From Actinomycetota bacterium (GTDB lineage Bacteria > Actinomycetota > Actinomycetes > Nanopelagicales > Nanopelagicaceae), in contig WLOP01000002.1 in NCBI GenBank assembly GCA_009699205.1, positions 124,001 through 188,000 of the forward strand: 64,000 nucleotides of DNA. The letters run 5' to 3'. The notes under the pieces were generated by a model. The model was not told where the DNA came from. It saw nothing but the letters and a program-made list of their open reading frames with translations, and did not search any database. This document shows, in pieces, positions 33,575-42,521 of this stretch; position 1 is the stretch's first letter; each line of letters starts with the position of its first letter. Made by a program: the position numbers and the translations under genes.

Positions 33575-36500
33575 TGACTCTCACGAACTCCTTCACGCAC
33601 CTGCGCACTTATAGCGCTTACTCATTTAAATACGGAACAACACAACCGCACGATCTGGTTGTACGTGCTCACGAATATGAAATGTCCGCGCTCGCACTCA
33701 CCGACCGCAATGGTTTAGCAGGTGCCACTTTATTTGCTCAAAGTTGCGTTGATTTTGGCATCGCACCAATAATCGGAGTTGATCTTGCAATTGATCTACC
33801 CGAACAATCAGGACGCATCACTCTCTTAGCGCACAGCGATGGAGGATGGCGCAGCCTCTGCCGATTACTAACATCGCTCAATACTTACTCAAAAGATAGC
33901 GCTCGCAAAAACCCAACGCTTACCCTCGAATTTCTTCAACGCTTCGGCGAGTACAGCAGCAATCTCTTGGCGCTGCATGGACCGGAGTCTCTTATAGGTA
34001 ATGCAATTACCGAACGACGCCCAGATTTGGCTCTCGAGCGTTTCGCTCAGATACGTGAGTTTTTCTTAGATAGCGCTATCGAATGCGTCTCGCACCTTGT
34101 GGCTGGTGATGGAGCACGCTCTACTCATCACGCTGCACGTTCCTTGATATTTGCTCGCGATAACGCAATCCCTGCTGTTCTCACTAACGCAGTACGAATG
34201 CGCGATCCCGAAGATGGACCTGTTGCCGATATTTTGGATTGTGCTCGCGCTTTAGTTCCATTGCACCCGCGACATATTGAGCGGAAAAATGCAGAGAGCT
34301 ATTTCAAATCTACTACGACCATGATTGCTTTAGCAGATGAGATTGCTCGCGCAGCAGGAGAGCGCACGGGCCGTGAATTATTAGCAACGACGCAAGAGTG
34401 GGCAGAGCGCGCAATTCTTTCTCCTACACGCGATATCGGTCTTGGCGGGATTCATCTTCCCGAGGCTCATGTAGTCGGAGCCTCCTCGCACCAAGAGATG
34501 AAAGAACTTCTTCGCTCGCGATCTCTTGCAGGGCTTAACTGGAGATATAGCGATAGCGCAACAATAAGCAAAGCCCAGCAACGTTTAGATGATGAACTCG
34601 CTACCGTATCAACTCTTGGTTACGAATCTTATTTTCTCACCGTTGCCGACATTACCGATATGGCGCGAGGTGCAGGTATTCGGGTTGCAGCACGTGGAAG
34701 TGGCGCTGGTTCTTTAATCTGCCATCTTCTTGGGATTTCAGGGGTCGATCCTTTGCAGCATGGCCTACTTATGGAACGTTTCTGTTCGCCACTTCGCCGC
34801 GCTCTTCCTGATATTGATATCGATGTCGAATCTGCCAGACGTCTAGAAATTTATGATTTGGTTTTTAAACGTTATGGCGATTCGCAATGGGATAAACCTG
34901 GCAACACTTCACGCTGCGCAACAGTTTCTATGGTCGATACCTATCGTGCCCGCCATGCAATTCGCGATACTGGTGCCGCCCTTGGTCTGCCGTATGCCGA
35001 GATTGATCTCTTGGCAAAATCTATGCCGCATATCCGTGCACGCAATATCTCAGAAGCTCTTACCAATTTACCCGAGCTAGGCCATATCAATCTTGCAAAT
35101 CCACTTGTAGCGATGACCATCTCTTTGGCGCAACGCCTAGATGGTTTACCTCGTCACCTCTCTATGCATCCTTGTGCTGTTGTCTTATCTGATGGCGGTT
35201 TTCTTGATCGAGCTCCTTTGCAGATTAGTGCAGGGGGGTATCCGATGGTTGAATTTGATAAAGATGGCGTCGAAGCAGTGGGTCTGCTCAAATTAGATAT
35301 TTTAGGTGTGCGTATGCAATCGAGTATTGCTTATGCCATCACCGAAATTGAACGCACCGAAGAAGAACCAGTAGATATTGATGCGGTGCCACTAGATGAC
35401 AGAGCAACCTTTGATTTGATTGCATCTACTCGCACCCTTGGCATCTTTCAGGTCGAGAGCCCTGGACAGCGCGAACTAGTTGGCAAGTTAGCGCCCGAAA
35501 CATTTACAGATCTAATTGTTGATATCTCGCTCTTTCGACCAGGGCCGGTAAAGAGCGACATGATTTCACCATTTCTTTCTGCTCGCCATGGGTGGAGCGA
35601 TGCGCAAATAATCCATCCAGATCTCTACGAAACCCTGCGTGAGACGGAGGGCGTTGTCGTCTTCCACGAGCAGGTTATTTCAATCATCTCAATCATGACG
35701 GGCGTAAGCCTTGCCGAAGGCGATGAAAAGCGGCGCGCACTCGGTGAGCGTGAAAGCCAGCAAGAGGTATGTGATTGGTTCTATCCAGCTGCAATTGCCC
35801 GCGGGTATGAGCTTTCAACAGTTGATGCTATTTGGCAGGTTCTGCGCGCCTTTGCATCTTTTGGATTCTGTAAAGCCCATGCTGCCGCTTTTGCTCTCCC
35901 TACTTATCAATCTGCGTGGCTAAAAGCCCACCACCCTGCGGCATTTATTGCAGGTGTGTTGACGCATGATCCAGGCATGTACCCCAAACGCTTAATTCTC
36001 GATGATGCTCGTCAATTAGGCATCGCTATTGCACCTGTTGATGTCAACCGTTCTGCCGCTACATACCGTGTAGAGCGAGTAGATGCTTCAACTGCACGGA
36101 CTCCTGTTGCCCTTATTGATAATAAATCAACGGGTCGCACACTGGTTCTACCTGATGGACGAGGGTATGCGATTCGTATTTCACTTAGTGATTTATCCGG
36201 TATTAGCGCAAAGGAGATTCAATCAATTCTTGAAGGCCAACCTTATTTGGATTTGTCAGATTTCTATCGCCGCGCAGGAGCCTCTTATCCGATTATCGAG
36301 GCGCTGATTCTTGTCGGTGCTTTTGATGAACTTCATAAAGTAGAAGATGGTGTTATCAACCGTCGGGACCTTCTCTTGCACCTTGGTGATTTAACTCGAT
36401 CTCCTGTGCGCTCATTATCTGGCGGACAATTGAATTTAGGTTTTGACCCACCGCAGCTTCTCTCTAGTGGCCTGCGAGGTCTCGATGCACACGAGCGAGT

Positions 36501-36915
36501 TCGAAACGAGGTGAAGCATTTAGGGATGGAAGTTTCCCATCATCTCCTCGAGTTTTATGCAGAGTTCCTCAACGAGATTGGCGCAGTACGTTCTGCTGAT
36601 CTTCTTGCGCAGCGATCCGGGTCATCAGTTCTGGTAGCAGGGGTCAAAGTTGCTTTGCAATCTCCGCCAGTTCGTTCGGGTAGACGAGTTCTTTTTTTGA
36701 GTATCGATGATGGTTACGGGTGCACCGATGCAACTTTCTTTAGCGATACCCAGAGCGAGTACTCGAATTTGCTCTTTAATACCCGTCTTTTCTTAGTACG
36801 TGGAGACCTTCGTCGTACTGGCTCTCGGGGCGTATCGGTGCGCGCAACTGGGGCATGGGATTTGCGCGCTGCTTACGAAAAATGGTCGCTAAGTAGAAGT
36901 ACTCTCGTAACGTGA
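33574..36915 (+). CDS. dnaE2: Error-prone DNA polymerase III alpha subunit DnaE2
   Basis: About 1113 aa. The polymerase aspartates are in PDIDIDVES and GLLKLDILGV; RGSGAGSLICHLLGI is the preceding conserved block. A helix-hairpin-helix region and an OB-fold (LVAGVKVALQSPPVRSG...) follow. In the N-terminal PHP domain the usual H-x-H starts as HLRTYSAYS (His9, Arg11), so a PHP nuclease is unlikely. DnaE2 performs induced mutagenesis after DNA damage. The start at 33574 (TAATG overlap) is preferred over an ATG at 33553. It is coupled to dinB by GTGA. Confidence 0.93.
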   Translation: MTLTNSFTHLRTYSAYSFKYGTTQPHDLVVRAHEYEMSALALTDRNGLAGATLFAQSCVDFGIAPIIGVDLAIDLPEQSGRITLLAHSDGGWRSLCRLLTSLNTYSKDSARKNPTLTLEFLQRFGEYSSNLLALHGPESLIGNAITERRPDLALERFAQIREFFLDSAIECVSHLVAGDGARSTHHAARSLIFARDNAIPAVLTNAVRMRDPEDGPVADILDCARALVPLHPRHIERKNAESYFKSTTTMIALADEIARAAGERTGRELLATTQEWAERAILSPTRDIGLGGIHLPEAHVVGASSHQEMKELLRSRSLAGLNWRYSDSATISKAQQRLDDELATVSTLGYESYFLTVADITDMARGAGIRVAARGSGAGSLICHLLGISGVDPLQHGLLMERFCSPLRRALPDIDIDVESARRLEIYDLVFKRYGDSQWDKPGNTSRCATVSMVDTYRARHAIRDTGAALGLPYAEIDLLAKSMPHIRARNISEALTNLPELGHINLANPLVAMTISLAQRLDGLPRHLSMHPCAVVLSDGGFLDRAPLQISAGGYPMVEFDKDGVEAVGLLKLDILGVRMQSSIAYAITEIERTEEEPVDIDAVPLDDRATFDLIASTRTLGIFQVESPGQRELVGKLAPETFTDLIVDISLFRPGPVKSDMISPFLSARHGWSDAQIIHPDLYETLRETEGVVVFHEQVISIISIMTGVSLAEGDEKRRALGERESQQEVCDWFYPAAIARGYELSTVDAIWQVLRAFASFGFCKAHAAAFALPTYQSAWLKAHHPAAFIAGVLTHDPGMYPKRLILDDARQLGIAIAPVDVNRSAATYRVERVDASTARTPVALIDNKSTGRTLVLPDGRGYAIRISLSDLSGISAKEIQSILEGQPYLDLSDFYRRAGASYPIIEALILVGAFDELHKVEDGVINRRDLLLHLGDLTRSPVRSLSGGQLNLGFDPPQLLSSGLRGLDAHERVRNEVKHLGMEVSHHLLEFYAEFLNEIGAVRSADLLAQRSGSSVLVAGVKVALQSPPVRSGRRVLFLSIDDGYGCTDATFFSDTQSEYSNLLFNTRLFLVRGDLRRTGSRGVSVRATGAWDLRAAYEKWSLSRSTLVT

Positions 36916-38084
36916 ATAGTGCCACCATCTTGCATGTCGATATGGATGCCTTTTATGCATCTGTTTCCGAACGCGATGATCCTTCTCTTAAAGGCAAAGC
37001 GGTAGTTGTAGGCGTTGGCCCCAGAGGTGTAGTTCTCTCAGCAAATTATCTAGCACGAACATTTGGAATACATGCAGCAATGCCTGTTGGTCGCGCGCAA
37101 AGACTTGCACCCCATGCGCTCTTTATCGCACCCGACCACGCACGATATGCCGAAGTTTCCGAACACATCATGGAGATCTTCCACTCGTATACGCCATACG
37201 TCGAGCCAATATCGTTAGATGAAGCTTTCCTCGACGTCACCGGTTCCCAGCGATTACTGGGTACACCGCGTGAGATTGCACAAGACATCCGCTCAAAAAT
37301 ATTCGCACAAGAAGGCATCACCTGTTCGGTCGGCATAGCTCCTTCAAAATTCATCGCAAAACTTGCTTCAGGAAGATGCAAACCCAACGGAATGTTAGAA
37401 ATACCTGCAGATAGAATTCTCACCTTCCTTCACCCACTTCCAGTCTCTGCTATCTGGGGGGTCGGCCCAAAGACTGCAGAAGTTCTCGAACGTTTAGGTT
37501 TGCGAACAGTTGAAGAAATTGCCAATACTCCACGCGCAACGCTGATCCGTGCGCTAGGTGAAGCTTCAGGTTCTTCTCTCTATGAATTAGCGTGGGGCCG
37601 AGATTACCGAGACGTCGTCGTCAATGAACCAGAGAAAAGCATTAGCGCTGCCGAAACTTTTGTCAGAGATATCGATGACCCTGAATTGATATTGCAAGAA
37701 TTCCTCCGTCTTACAGAGAAAGCCACTGCACGTTTGCGCGAACGATCGCTCTTTGCAAAAACGATTTCTATCAAGGTGCGTTACGCAGATTTCACTACTG
37801 TCAGCCGATCCAAAACTTTGCCGCTGGCAATCGACAACTCTCATCAGACATATGAAGTTGTTAAAACTTTGTATCAGGCGATGGGCATCGAAGGAGCGAG
37901 GCTTCGAATGGTCGGAGTGGGCCTTGAAAACCTGGCTGATGATGCCCCTGAGCAGATGCTTTTAGGAGCCCGCGAGAAGGGATGGCGCGAAGCCGAGAGC
38001 GCAGCCGATCAAGCCCAGGCTCGCTTTGGTCGGGGGAGCGTGCGTCCGGCTCGATTAGTCGTTCCGGAGGATGAAGATAAGTAG
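36912..38084 (+). CDS. dinB: Y-family DNA polymerase IV
   Basis: 390 aa. Catalytic residues are intact: Asp10 in LHVDMDAFYASVE-type HVDMDAFYAS, and Asp103-Glu104 in ISLDEAFLDVTG. The palm-thumb region has CSVGIAPSKFIAKLASGRCKPNG and a VGPKTAEVLERLG hairpin-helix-hairpin motif; a little-finger domain follows. It therefore is an active translesion polymerase rather than the catalytically dead ImuB that partners DnaE2 in mycobacteria. GTG start overlaps the dnaE2 stop. QMLLGA near residue 345 could be a sliding-clamp contact, which is a guess. Confidence 0.93.
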   Translation: MNSATILHVDMDAFYASVSERDDPSLKGKAVVVGVGPRGVVLSANYLARTFGIHAAMPVGRAQRLAPHALFIAPDHARYAEVSEHIMEIFHSYTPYVEPISLDEAFLDVTGSQRLLGTPREIAQDIRSKIFAQEGITCSVGIAPSKFIAKLASGRCKPNGMLEIPADRILTFLHPLPVSAIWGVGPKTAEVLERLGLRTVEEIANTPRATLIRALGEASGSSLYELAWGRDYRDVVVNEPEKSISAAETFVRDIDDPELILQEFLRLTEKATARLRERSLFAKTISIKVRYADFTTVSRSKTLPLAIDNSHQTYEVVKTLYQAMGIEGARLRMVGVGLENLADDAPEQMLLGAREKGWREAESAADQAQARFGRGSVRPARLVVPEDEDK

Positions 38085-38185
38085 TTGCTGCCAGTAGGCA
38101 ATTCACATCTTTATGTTCTATTGTGTATGCGTTGGTCAGTTCTAAGCGAAATTGCCCGAAAAATAGGCAGAGAGGGGAGCCCCAG

Positions 38186-38542
38186 ATGGCGTTATCTGAG
38201 CACGAACGTCAGATGCTTGCGCAGATGGAAGAAGCTCTCAGCGCTGATGATCCTCACCTTCTTTCCACGTTAACGGGTACTCGCCTCTATCCCGGCAGAT
38301 CTCGAATCATCGCTGGAATTTCCCTCGTCTTCCTAGGCATAGCCATACTCTTTGCAGGGTTGATCGCCAAAGCTATTCCCGTCGGAATCGGCGGTTTTCT
38401 CATCTCCCTTGCTGGCGTGACTTTTGCCCTCTCAAGCGCCTCGGGACTTCGCGGGCTCAAAGCTCCACGGAGCAAAAAGCAACGGCGCTCGCTGGGCTCA
38501 CGGATGGAAGAGCGCTGGGATAAACGTAATTTTGAGCGGTAA
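38186..38542 (+). CDS. DUF3040 membrane protein
   Basis: 118 aa. N-terminal MALSEHERQMLAQMEEALSADDP is the DUF3040 hallmark, followed by two membrane segments (IIAGISLVFLGIAILFAGL and AIPVGIGGFLISLAGVTFAL) and a basic tail. The function of the family is unknown; it is a frequent neighbour of the dcw cluster in actinobacteria. The start is decided by GGGGAG 6 nt before the ATG; an in-frame upstream ATG lacks it. A terminator follows 23 nt after the stop. Confidence 0.85.
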   Translation: MALSEHERQMLAQMEEALSADDPHLLSTLTGTRLYPGRSRIIAGISLVFLGIAILFAGLIAKAIPVGIGGFLISLAGVTFALSSASGLRGLKAPRSKKQRRSLGSRMEERWDKRNFER

Positions 38543-38565
38543 GTAGCAACCTCTCTCGAAATCCA

Positions 38566-38588
38566 CGGGCCCTAAGGGGCCCTTTTTT
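38566..38588 (+). terminator. Rho-independent terminator after the DUF3040 gene
   Basis: A GGGCCC/GGGCCC stem (38567-38572 with 38577-38582) with a 4-nt loop is followed by six T. It separates the SOS/DUF3040 region from the dcw cluster. Confidence 0.88.
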
Positions 38589-38626
38589 GCGCCCGAAAAC
38601 TCGGCGCGTCATCACCCAATTGCCCG

Positions 38627-38725
38627 AAGTGGCGATCAGGCGCCAAGTGGGGTGGAAGGGGGAGGCGAAGGGGCCCAAGTGGCGAAAGGTGGTTGAAAAT
38701 GGAGAGAAAGGGAGTAAAGTGGGGA
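38627..38725 (+). promoter_or_regulatory. Cluster of MraZ-type boxes upstream of mraZ
   Basis: AAGTGGCG or AAGTGGGG units occur at 38627, 38645, 38677 and 38717, plus a weaker AAGGTGG near 38686. MraZ in other bacteria binds repeated (A)AGTGG/TGGG units and controls its own operon. The spacing here is irregular, so autoregulation is inferred from motif and location. Confidence 0.6.
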
Positions 38726-38764
38726 ATCGTTACCTAGGGACCTGGGGAAGGGGACCTGAAGAAA

Positions 38765-39196
38765 ATGTTTCTTGGCACCCACGAACCTCGCCTTGATGAG
38801 AAGGGTCGCCTCATTCTTCCTGCGAAATTTCGCGAAGATTTAGCTTCTGGTTTAGTAATTACAAAAGGTCAAGAACGTTGTCTTTATGTTTTTCCATCAA
38901 GTGAATTTGCAACTATTACAGAAGCTCTAAGACAAGCGCCAGTCACTGCAAAATCAGCTCGCGACTATATGCGCGTCATGTTTGCTGGAGCTCACGATGA
39001 AATTCCTGATCGTCAAGGTCGCATAACAATTCCTCAAGGACTTCGCACTTATGCAGGTTTGGAAAAAGAGTGCGTTGTTATCGGCGCAAATACTCGAGTC
39101 GAAATTTGGGATTCAGCATCATGGAATGAATATCTAGCAGATCGCGAAAAGGGATTTGCTGATGTATCCGAGGAGGTATTCCCAGGACTCTTCTAG
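38765..39196 (+). CDS. mraZ: Transcriptional regulator MraZ
   Basis: 143 aa. Two AbrB-like swapped-hairpin repeats are present: [24 protein letters not shown] and [23 protein letters not shown]. MraZ forms ring-shaped oligomers and represses or tunes the dcw operon by binding repeats upstream of its own gene, which are present here. It is the first gene of the division and cell-wall cluster. A 168-nt structured leader separates it from rsmH. Confidence 0.95.
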   Translation: MFLGTHEPRLDEKGRLILPAKFREDLASGLVITKGQERCLYVFPSSEFATITEALRQAPVTAKSARDYMRVMFAGAHDEIPDRQGRITIPQGLRTYAGLEKECVVIGANTRVEIWDSASWNEYLADREKGFADVSEEVFPGLF

Positions 39197-39218
39197 GAAA
39201 TTCGTGGCTCTCATTTGT

Positions 39219-39291
39219 GGCCACCGCCGACCATTAGAAGCGGCGCCCCTTCCCCGGCGCCGCTACACAGTTCCGTCGGGCGGCGGTGACC
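39219..39291 (+). ncRNA. Candidate mraW RNA motif between mraZ and rsmH
   Basis: An outer stem (39219-39231 with 39275-39291; CACCGCCG pairs perfectly with CGGCGGTG) encloses an inner 9-bp perfect stem (39239-39247 with 39256-39264). The inner loop reads CCTTCCCC. The actinobacterial mraW RNA motif lies upstream of rsmH (mraW) and, as I recall, has nested stems with a conserved CUUCCCC terminal loop. Position, nesting and loop all fit. It is about 74 nt upstream of rsmH. Confidence 0.7.
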
Positions 39292-39364
39292 AGAGGTGAG
39301 AGAGACAAAAGTTTACAAGTGAAAAGTTTTATCGGAAGCACTAACTAAAAGGCAGGGGGAGAAG

Positions 39365-40309
39365 ATGGCAAAACATATTTCAGTAATGCTTGATCGCTGC
39401 ATTGACCTTCTAACTCCCTCTATCCAAGCAACACAGAACCCTGTTGTCGTCGATGCAACTTTAGGTTTAGGTGGACATTCCGAAGCGCTGCTTGAGAAAT
39501 TTCCTCAACTCACTCTCATTGGAATAGATAGAGACCCAGAAGCGTTGGCCCTTGCAACTGCCCGCCTCTCTAAATATGCAGGGCGCTTCCTTCCAGTTCA
39601 TGCTGTTTATGATGAAATTCTTGAAGTCATAACCTCTCTTGGATTTAAGAAAGTAAATGGAATTCTCTTTGATCTAGGTATTTCATCTATGCAAGTTGAT
39701 GAATCTGAACGCGGTTTTTCTTATTCAATAGAAGCTCCTTTGGATATGCGGATGGATCGCAGTCAGGGGCAGAGCGCCGCAGATTTAGTAAATAACGCCA
39801 GCCGAGATGAACTAATCCGGATTTTGCGTCAGTATGGTGAAGAACGATTTGCCCCACGCATTGTTGACGCCATCATTCGCGAACGTGAATTGAAGCCATT
39901 GAATTCAACCTCCTTTTTAGCCGAGTTAGTAAAAGAGAATATTCCTGCTGCAACACGTCGTACTGGGGGAAATCCAGCCAAACGAACATTTCAAGCTCTA
40001 CGTATCGCGGTTAACGATGAGTTAGGTGCACTCACTCGAGCGCTCCCAGATTCGATGAGCGCACTTGTTGTTGGTGGACGTTTAGTTGTGATGTCCTTCC
40101 AATCTCTTGAAGACAAGATAGTGAAAGAGCTATTTGTTAAATCTACAACTTCTGGAACTCCTCGCGGCTTGCCAGTAGAGATTCCTGAGCTTGCTGCGAA
40201 GTTTGCCCTCGTCATCAAGAGCAGTGAGAAGGCAACAGATTCTGAAGTAGAAACTAACCCACGCGCACAGTCAGTTCGATTGCGCGCAATCGAAAGGAGG
40301 GCTGCCTAA
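39365..40309 (+). CDS. rsmH: 16S rRNA (cytosine-1402-N4) methyltransferase
   Basis: 314 aa, the RsmH (MraW) family. VVDATLGLGGHSEALL is the SAM-binding motif; ILFDLGISSMQVDESERGFSY and PLDMRMD are diagnostic. GNPAKRTFQALRIAVNDEL and VVMSFQSLEDKIVKE follow. It methylates C1402 of 16S rRNA. A strong GGGGGAG ribosome binding site precedes the ATG. The stop overlaps the ftsL start (TAATG). Confidence 0.97.
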   Translation: MAKHISVMLDRCIDLLTPSIQATQNPVVVDATLGLGGHSEALLEKFPQLTLIGIDRDPEALALATARLSKYAGRFLPVHAVYDEILEVITSLGFKKVNGILFDLGISSMQVDESERGFSYSIEAPLDMRMDRSQGQSAADLVNNASRDELIRILRQYGEERFAPRIVDAIIRERELKPLNSTSFLAELVKENIPAATRRTGGNPAKRTFQALRIAVNDELGALTRALPDSMSALVVGGRLVVMSFQSLEDKIVKELFVKSTTSGTPRGLPVEIPELAAKFALVIKSSEKATDSEVETNPRAQSVRLRAIERRAA

Positions 40310-40713
40310 TGGCGATGACAGCACTTGCTCCATCGATTGTTCGCTCAAGAAAAGCAGCAAGTGGAAGAACTGCTAAAGCCGCCCTTTCACTTGTTCCCGA
40401 TCTCTCATCGGGCAAACGTGTAGACCATAAAGGCTTTGCCATTTTTGTTACCTTCATTGGTGTCTGTGGTTTGTTGGCACTCTTGACGATTAACACTCTC
40501 TTAGCGCAAGACGCATTTGAATTGCGCCGGCTCACTAGCGAAGTTACTTCCCTGAGCGATCAACGTGAAGCAGTCATGCGGGAGATTGCCAAAGTTTCTT
40601 CGCCGGAGGTTTTGGCGATGCGTGCACATTATCTTGGCATGGTTGCCTCGCAGAACCCGCGGTTTATTTCTTTGAAACCGGATGCAGTTCAACCTGTCGG
40701 AAATAAGGGCTAA
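40309..40713 (+). CDS. ftsL: Cell division protein FtsL-like
   Basis: 134 aa. A cytoplasmic N-terminus with basic residues leads to one membrane segment (GFAIFVTFIGVCGLLALLTINTLL) and a short coiled-coil (FELRRLTSEVTSLSDQREAVMREIA). FtsL-like bitopic proteins link FtsQ, FtsB and FtsW/FtsI in the divisome. Sequence conservation is low, as usual for FtsL, so the name rests on topology and position between rsmH and ftsI. Confidence 0.85.
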   Translation: MAMTALAPSIVRSRKAASGRTAKAALSLVPDLSSGKRVDHKGFAIFVTFIGVCGLLALLTINTLLAQDAFELRRLTSEVTSLSDQREAVMREIAKVSSPEVLAMRAHYLGMVASQNPRFISLKPDAVQPVGNKG

Positions 40714-40715
40714 CT

Positions 40716-42521
40716 ATGGGCGATGCTAGGTTAACGCGGGACCGGATTCGCTGGCTTTCAATAATTGTTCTCATTGCGCTGGCGATATTTGCTGCTCGCT
40801 TTGTTGATATCCAGGCTTTAAATTCGAGCGATTACACATTACGTGCGGCCAGTGAAATGACTTCTACGCGAACTATGTTAGCGGCGCGAGGCGCTATTAC
40901 AGATGTCAATGGAATTGAATTTGCCCGAAGTATTGCTTCTGTAAACATCGTAGTGAATCAGAAACTAATTCCCAATCCACTCAAAGCAGCTCAAATCGCT
41001 TCTCCGATTCTGGGAGTACCTGTTTATGATTTGAAGGTAGCCCTTACAGGTAAGAAGTTGTGGACAAAAGTTGTATCAGAGGCAACCCCGGCTCAGTGGA
41101 ATAGCTTGAAGTTGGCTATAAGCAATTACAACGATAGTTTGAGTCGAAGCGAAAGCCAGAAGAAGATTTATGGGTTTTCAGCGGAAAGAACTTACACACG
41201 CGATTATCCTTCTGGCTCTTTGTTGGCATCACTTTTAGGTTTTGTCCATGAAGATGGAACCGGTGCAGCTGGCCTCGAGTCCAGCATGAATTCAGTGTTG
41301 CAAGGCGTTGACGGAAAATATACTTACGAATCGGGATTTGGAGCCGAAATTCCTGGGTCTCAAAGTGAATTGATAGCGGCTCAAGCAGGAACAACAGTTC
41401 GATTGACTATCGATCGCGATATTCAATGGGTAGCGGCTAAGGCAATTTCAGATGCAGTCAAAGCTTCGCATGCTATATCTGGGACTGTAATTGTGATGGA
41501 CCCTAAGACTGGTCAGATATTGGCACATGCGACCGCTCCTACTTTTGATCCTGCCAAAGGTTCAAGTATTTCTTTAGACCTTACTCGCAATCCATCCGTG
41601 CAAGATGCTTATGAACCAGGCTCTACAGGCAAAGTAATGACTATGGCGGCGGCGATTGAAGAAAACGCTATTACCCCCACCTCTATATTTACCGTCCCAT
41701 ATAGCTTGCAAGTATCTAACGGAACATTTAAAGATCATGAACGTCATCCCACGCAACGATTAACAACTTCGGGAATTTTGGCAATTTCTAGCAACACGGG
41801 CACTATTAAAATTGGCGCCAAGTTGGATAACAATATCCTTCACGATTATTTGAAGAAATTTGGCGTCGGTAGTTCAACTAATTCTGGATTGCCCGGGGAG
41901 TCCAACGGTAAGTTGCCAGATGTTTCTATTTGGAGCGGTACTACTGCACCAACTGTTGCATTTGGGCAAGGTTATTCACTCACCGCAATGCAAGCGACAA
42001 GCATCTTCGCCACAATTGCCAACGCTGGTCTTCGGGTATCTCCGACTGTTATAGCTGGAACGAGCGATGCAAGTGGGCATTTCACTCCCGCTGACTCTCA
42101 AAAAAGTACCAGAGTTGTTAGTGCGGAGACTGCGGCAAAACTTCGCCTGATGATGGAAAGTGTTGTCTCTGCAAACGGAACAGCACCTGAAGCCGCAATA
42201 CCTGGCTATCGAGTTGCGGGTAAAACTGGAACCGCAATGCGAGTTGATCCAGCTTGCTCGTGTTACCACGGATATACAGCATCATTTATCGGAATGGCTC
42301 CCACCGATGCGCCTCGCTATGTTGTGAGCGTGACTATTCAGGCACCTCAAGGAATTCACTGGGGTGGAACGTTGGGTGCACCTGTATTTAAGAAAGTCAT
42401 GGCATTTGTCCTTGCGTCAAAACATATCGCTCCAACAAAGACAAAGGCCGTTGCATACCCGCTTAACGAAGCGCAATTAAAGAAAGCAGCGCGACTTGCC
42501 GCAGTAAAGGTAAAAAGCTGA
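40716..42521 (+). CDS. ftsI: Peptidoglycan transpeptidase FtsI (PBP3)
   Basis: 601 aa. One N-terminal membrane segment, a dimerisation domain, then the transpeptidase domain with the three active-site motifs EPGSTGK (SxxK), SSN (SxN) and KTGT. It cross-links septal peptidoglycan in complex with FtsW, outside the membrane. The start is 2 nt after the ftsL stop and the stop overlaps murE (TGATG). No PASTA repeat is visible at the C-terminus, unlike many class B PBPs. Confidence 0.94.
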   Translation: MGDARLTRDRIRWLSIIVLIALAIFAARFVDIQALNSSDYTLRAASEMTSTRTMLAARGAITDVNGIEFARSIASVNIVVNQKLIPNPLKAAQIASPILGVPVYDLKVALTGKKLWTKVVSEATPAQWNSLKLAISNYNDSLSRSESQKKIYGFSAERTYTRDYPSGSLLASLLGFVHEDGTGAAGLESSMNSVLQGVDGKYTYESGFGAEIPGSQSELIAAQAGTTVRLTIDRDIQWVAAKAISDAVKASHAISGTVIVMDPKTGQILAHATAPTFDPAKGSSISLDLTRNPSVQDAYEPGSTGKVMTMAAAIEENAITPTSIFTVPYSLQVSNGTFKDHERHPTQRLTTSGILAISSNTGTIKIGAKLDNNILHDYLKKFGVGSSTNSGLPGESNGKLPDVSIWSGTTAPTVAFGQGYSLTAMQATSIFATIANAGLRVSPTVIAGTSDASGHFTPADSQKSTRVVSAETAAKLRLMMESVVSANGTAPEAAIPGYRVAGKTGTAMRVDPACSCYHGYTASFIGMAPTDAPRYVVSVTIQAPQGIHWGGTLGAPVFKKVMAFVLASKHIAPTKTKAVAYPLNEAQLKKAARLAAVKVKS

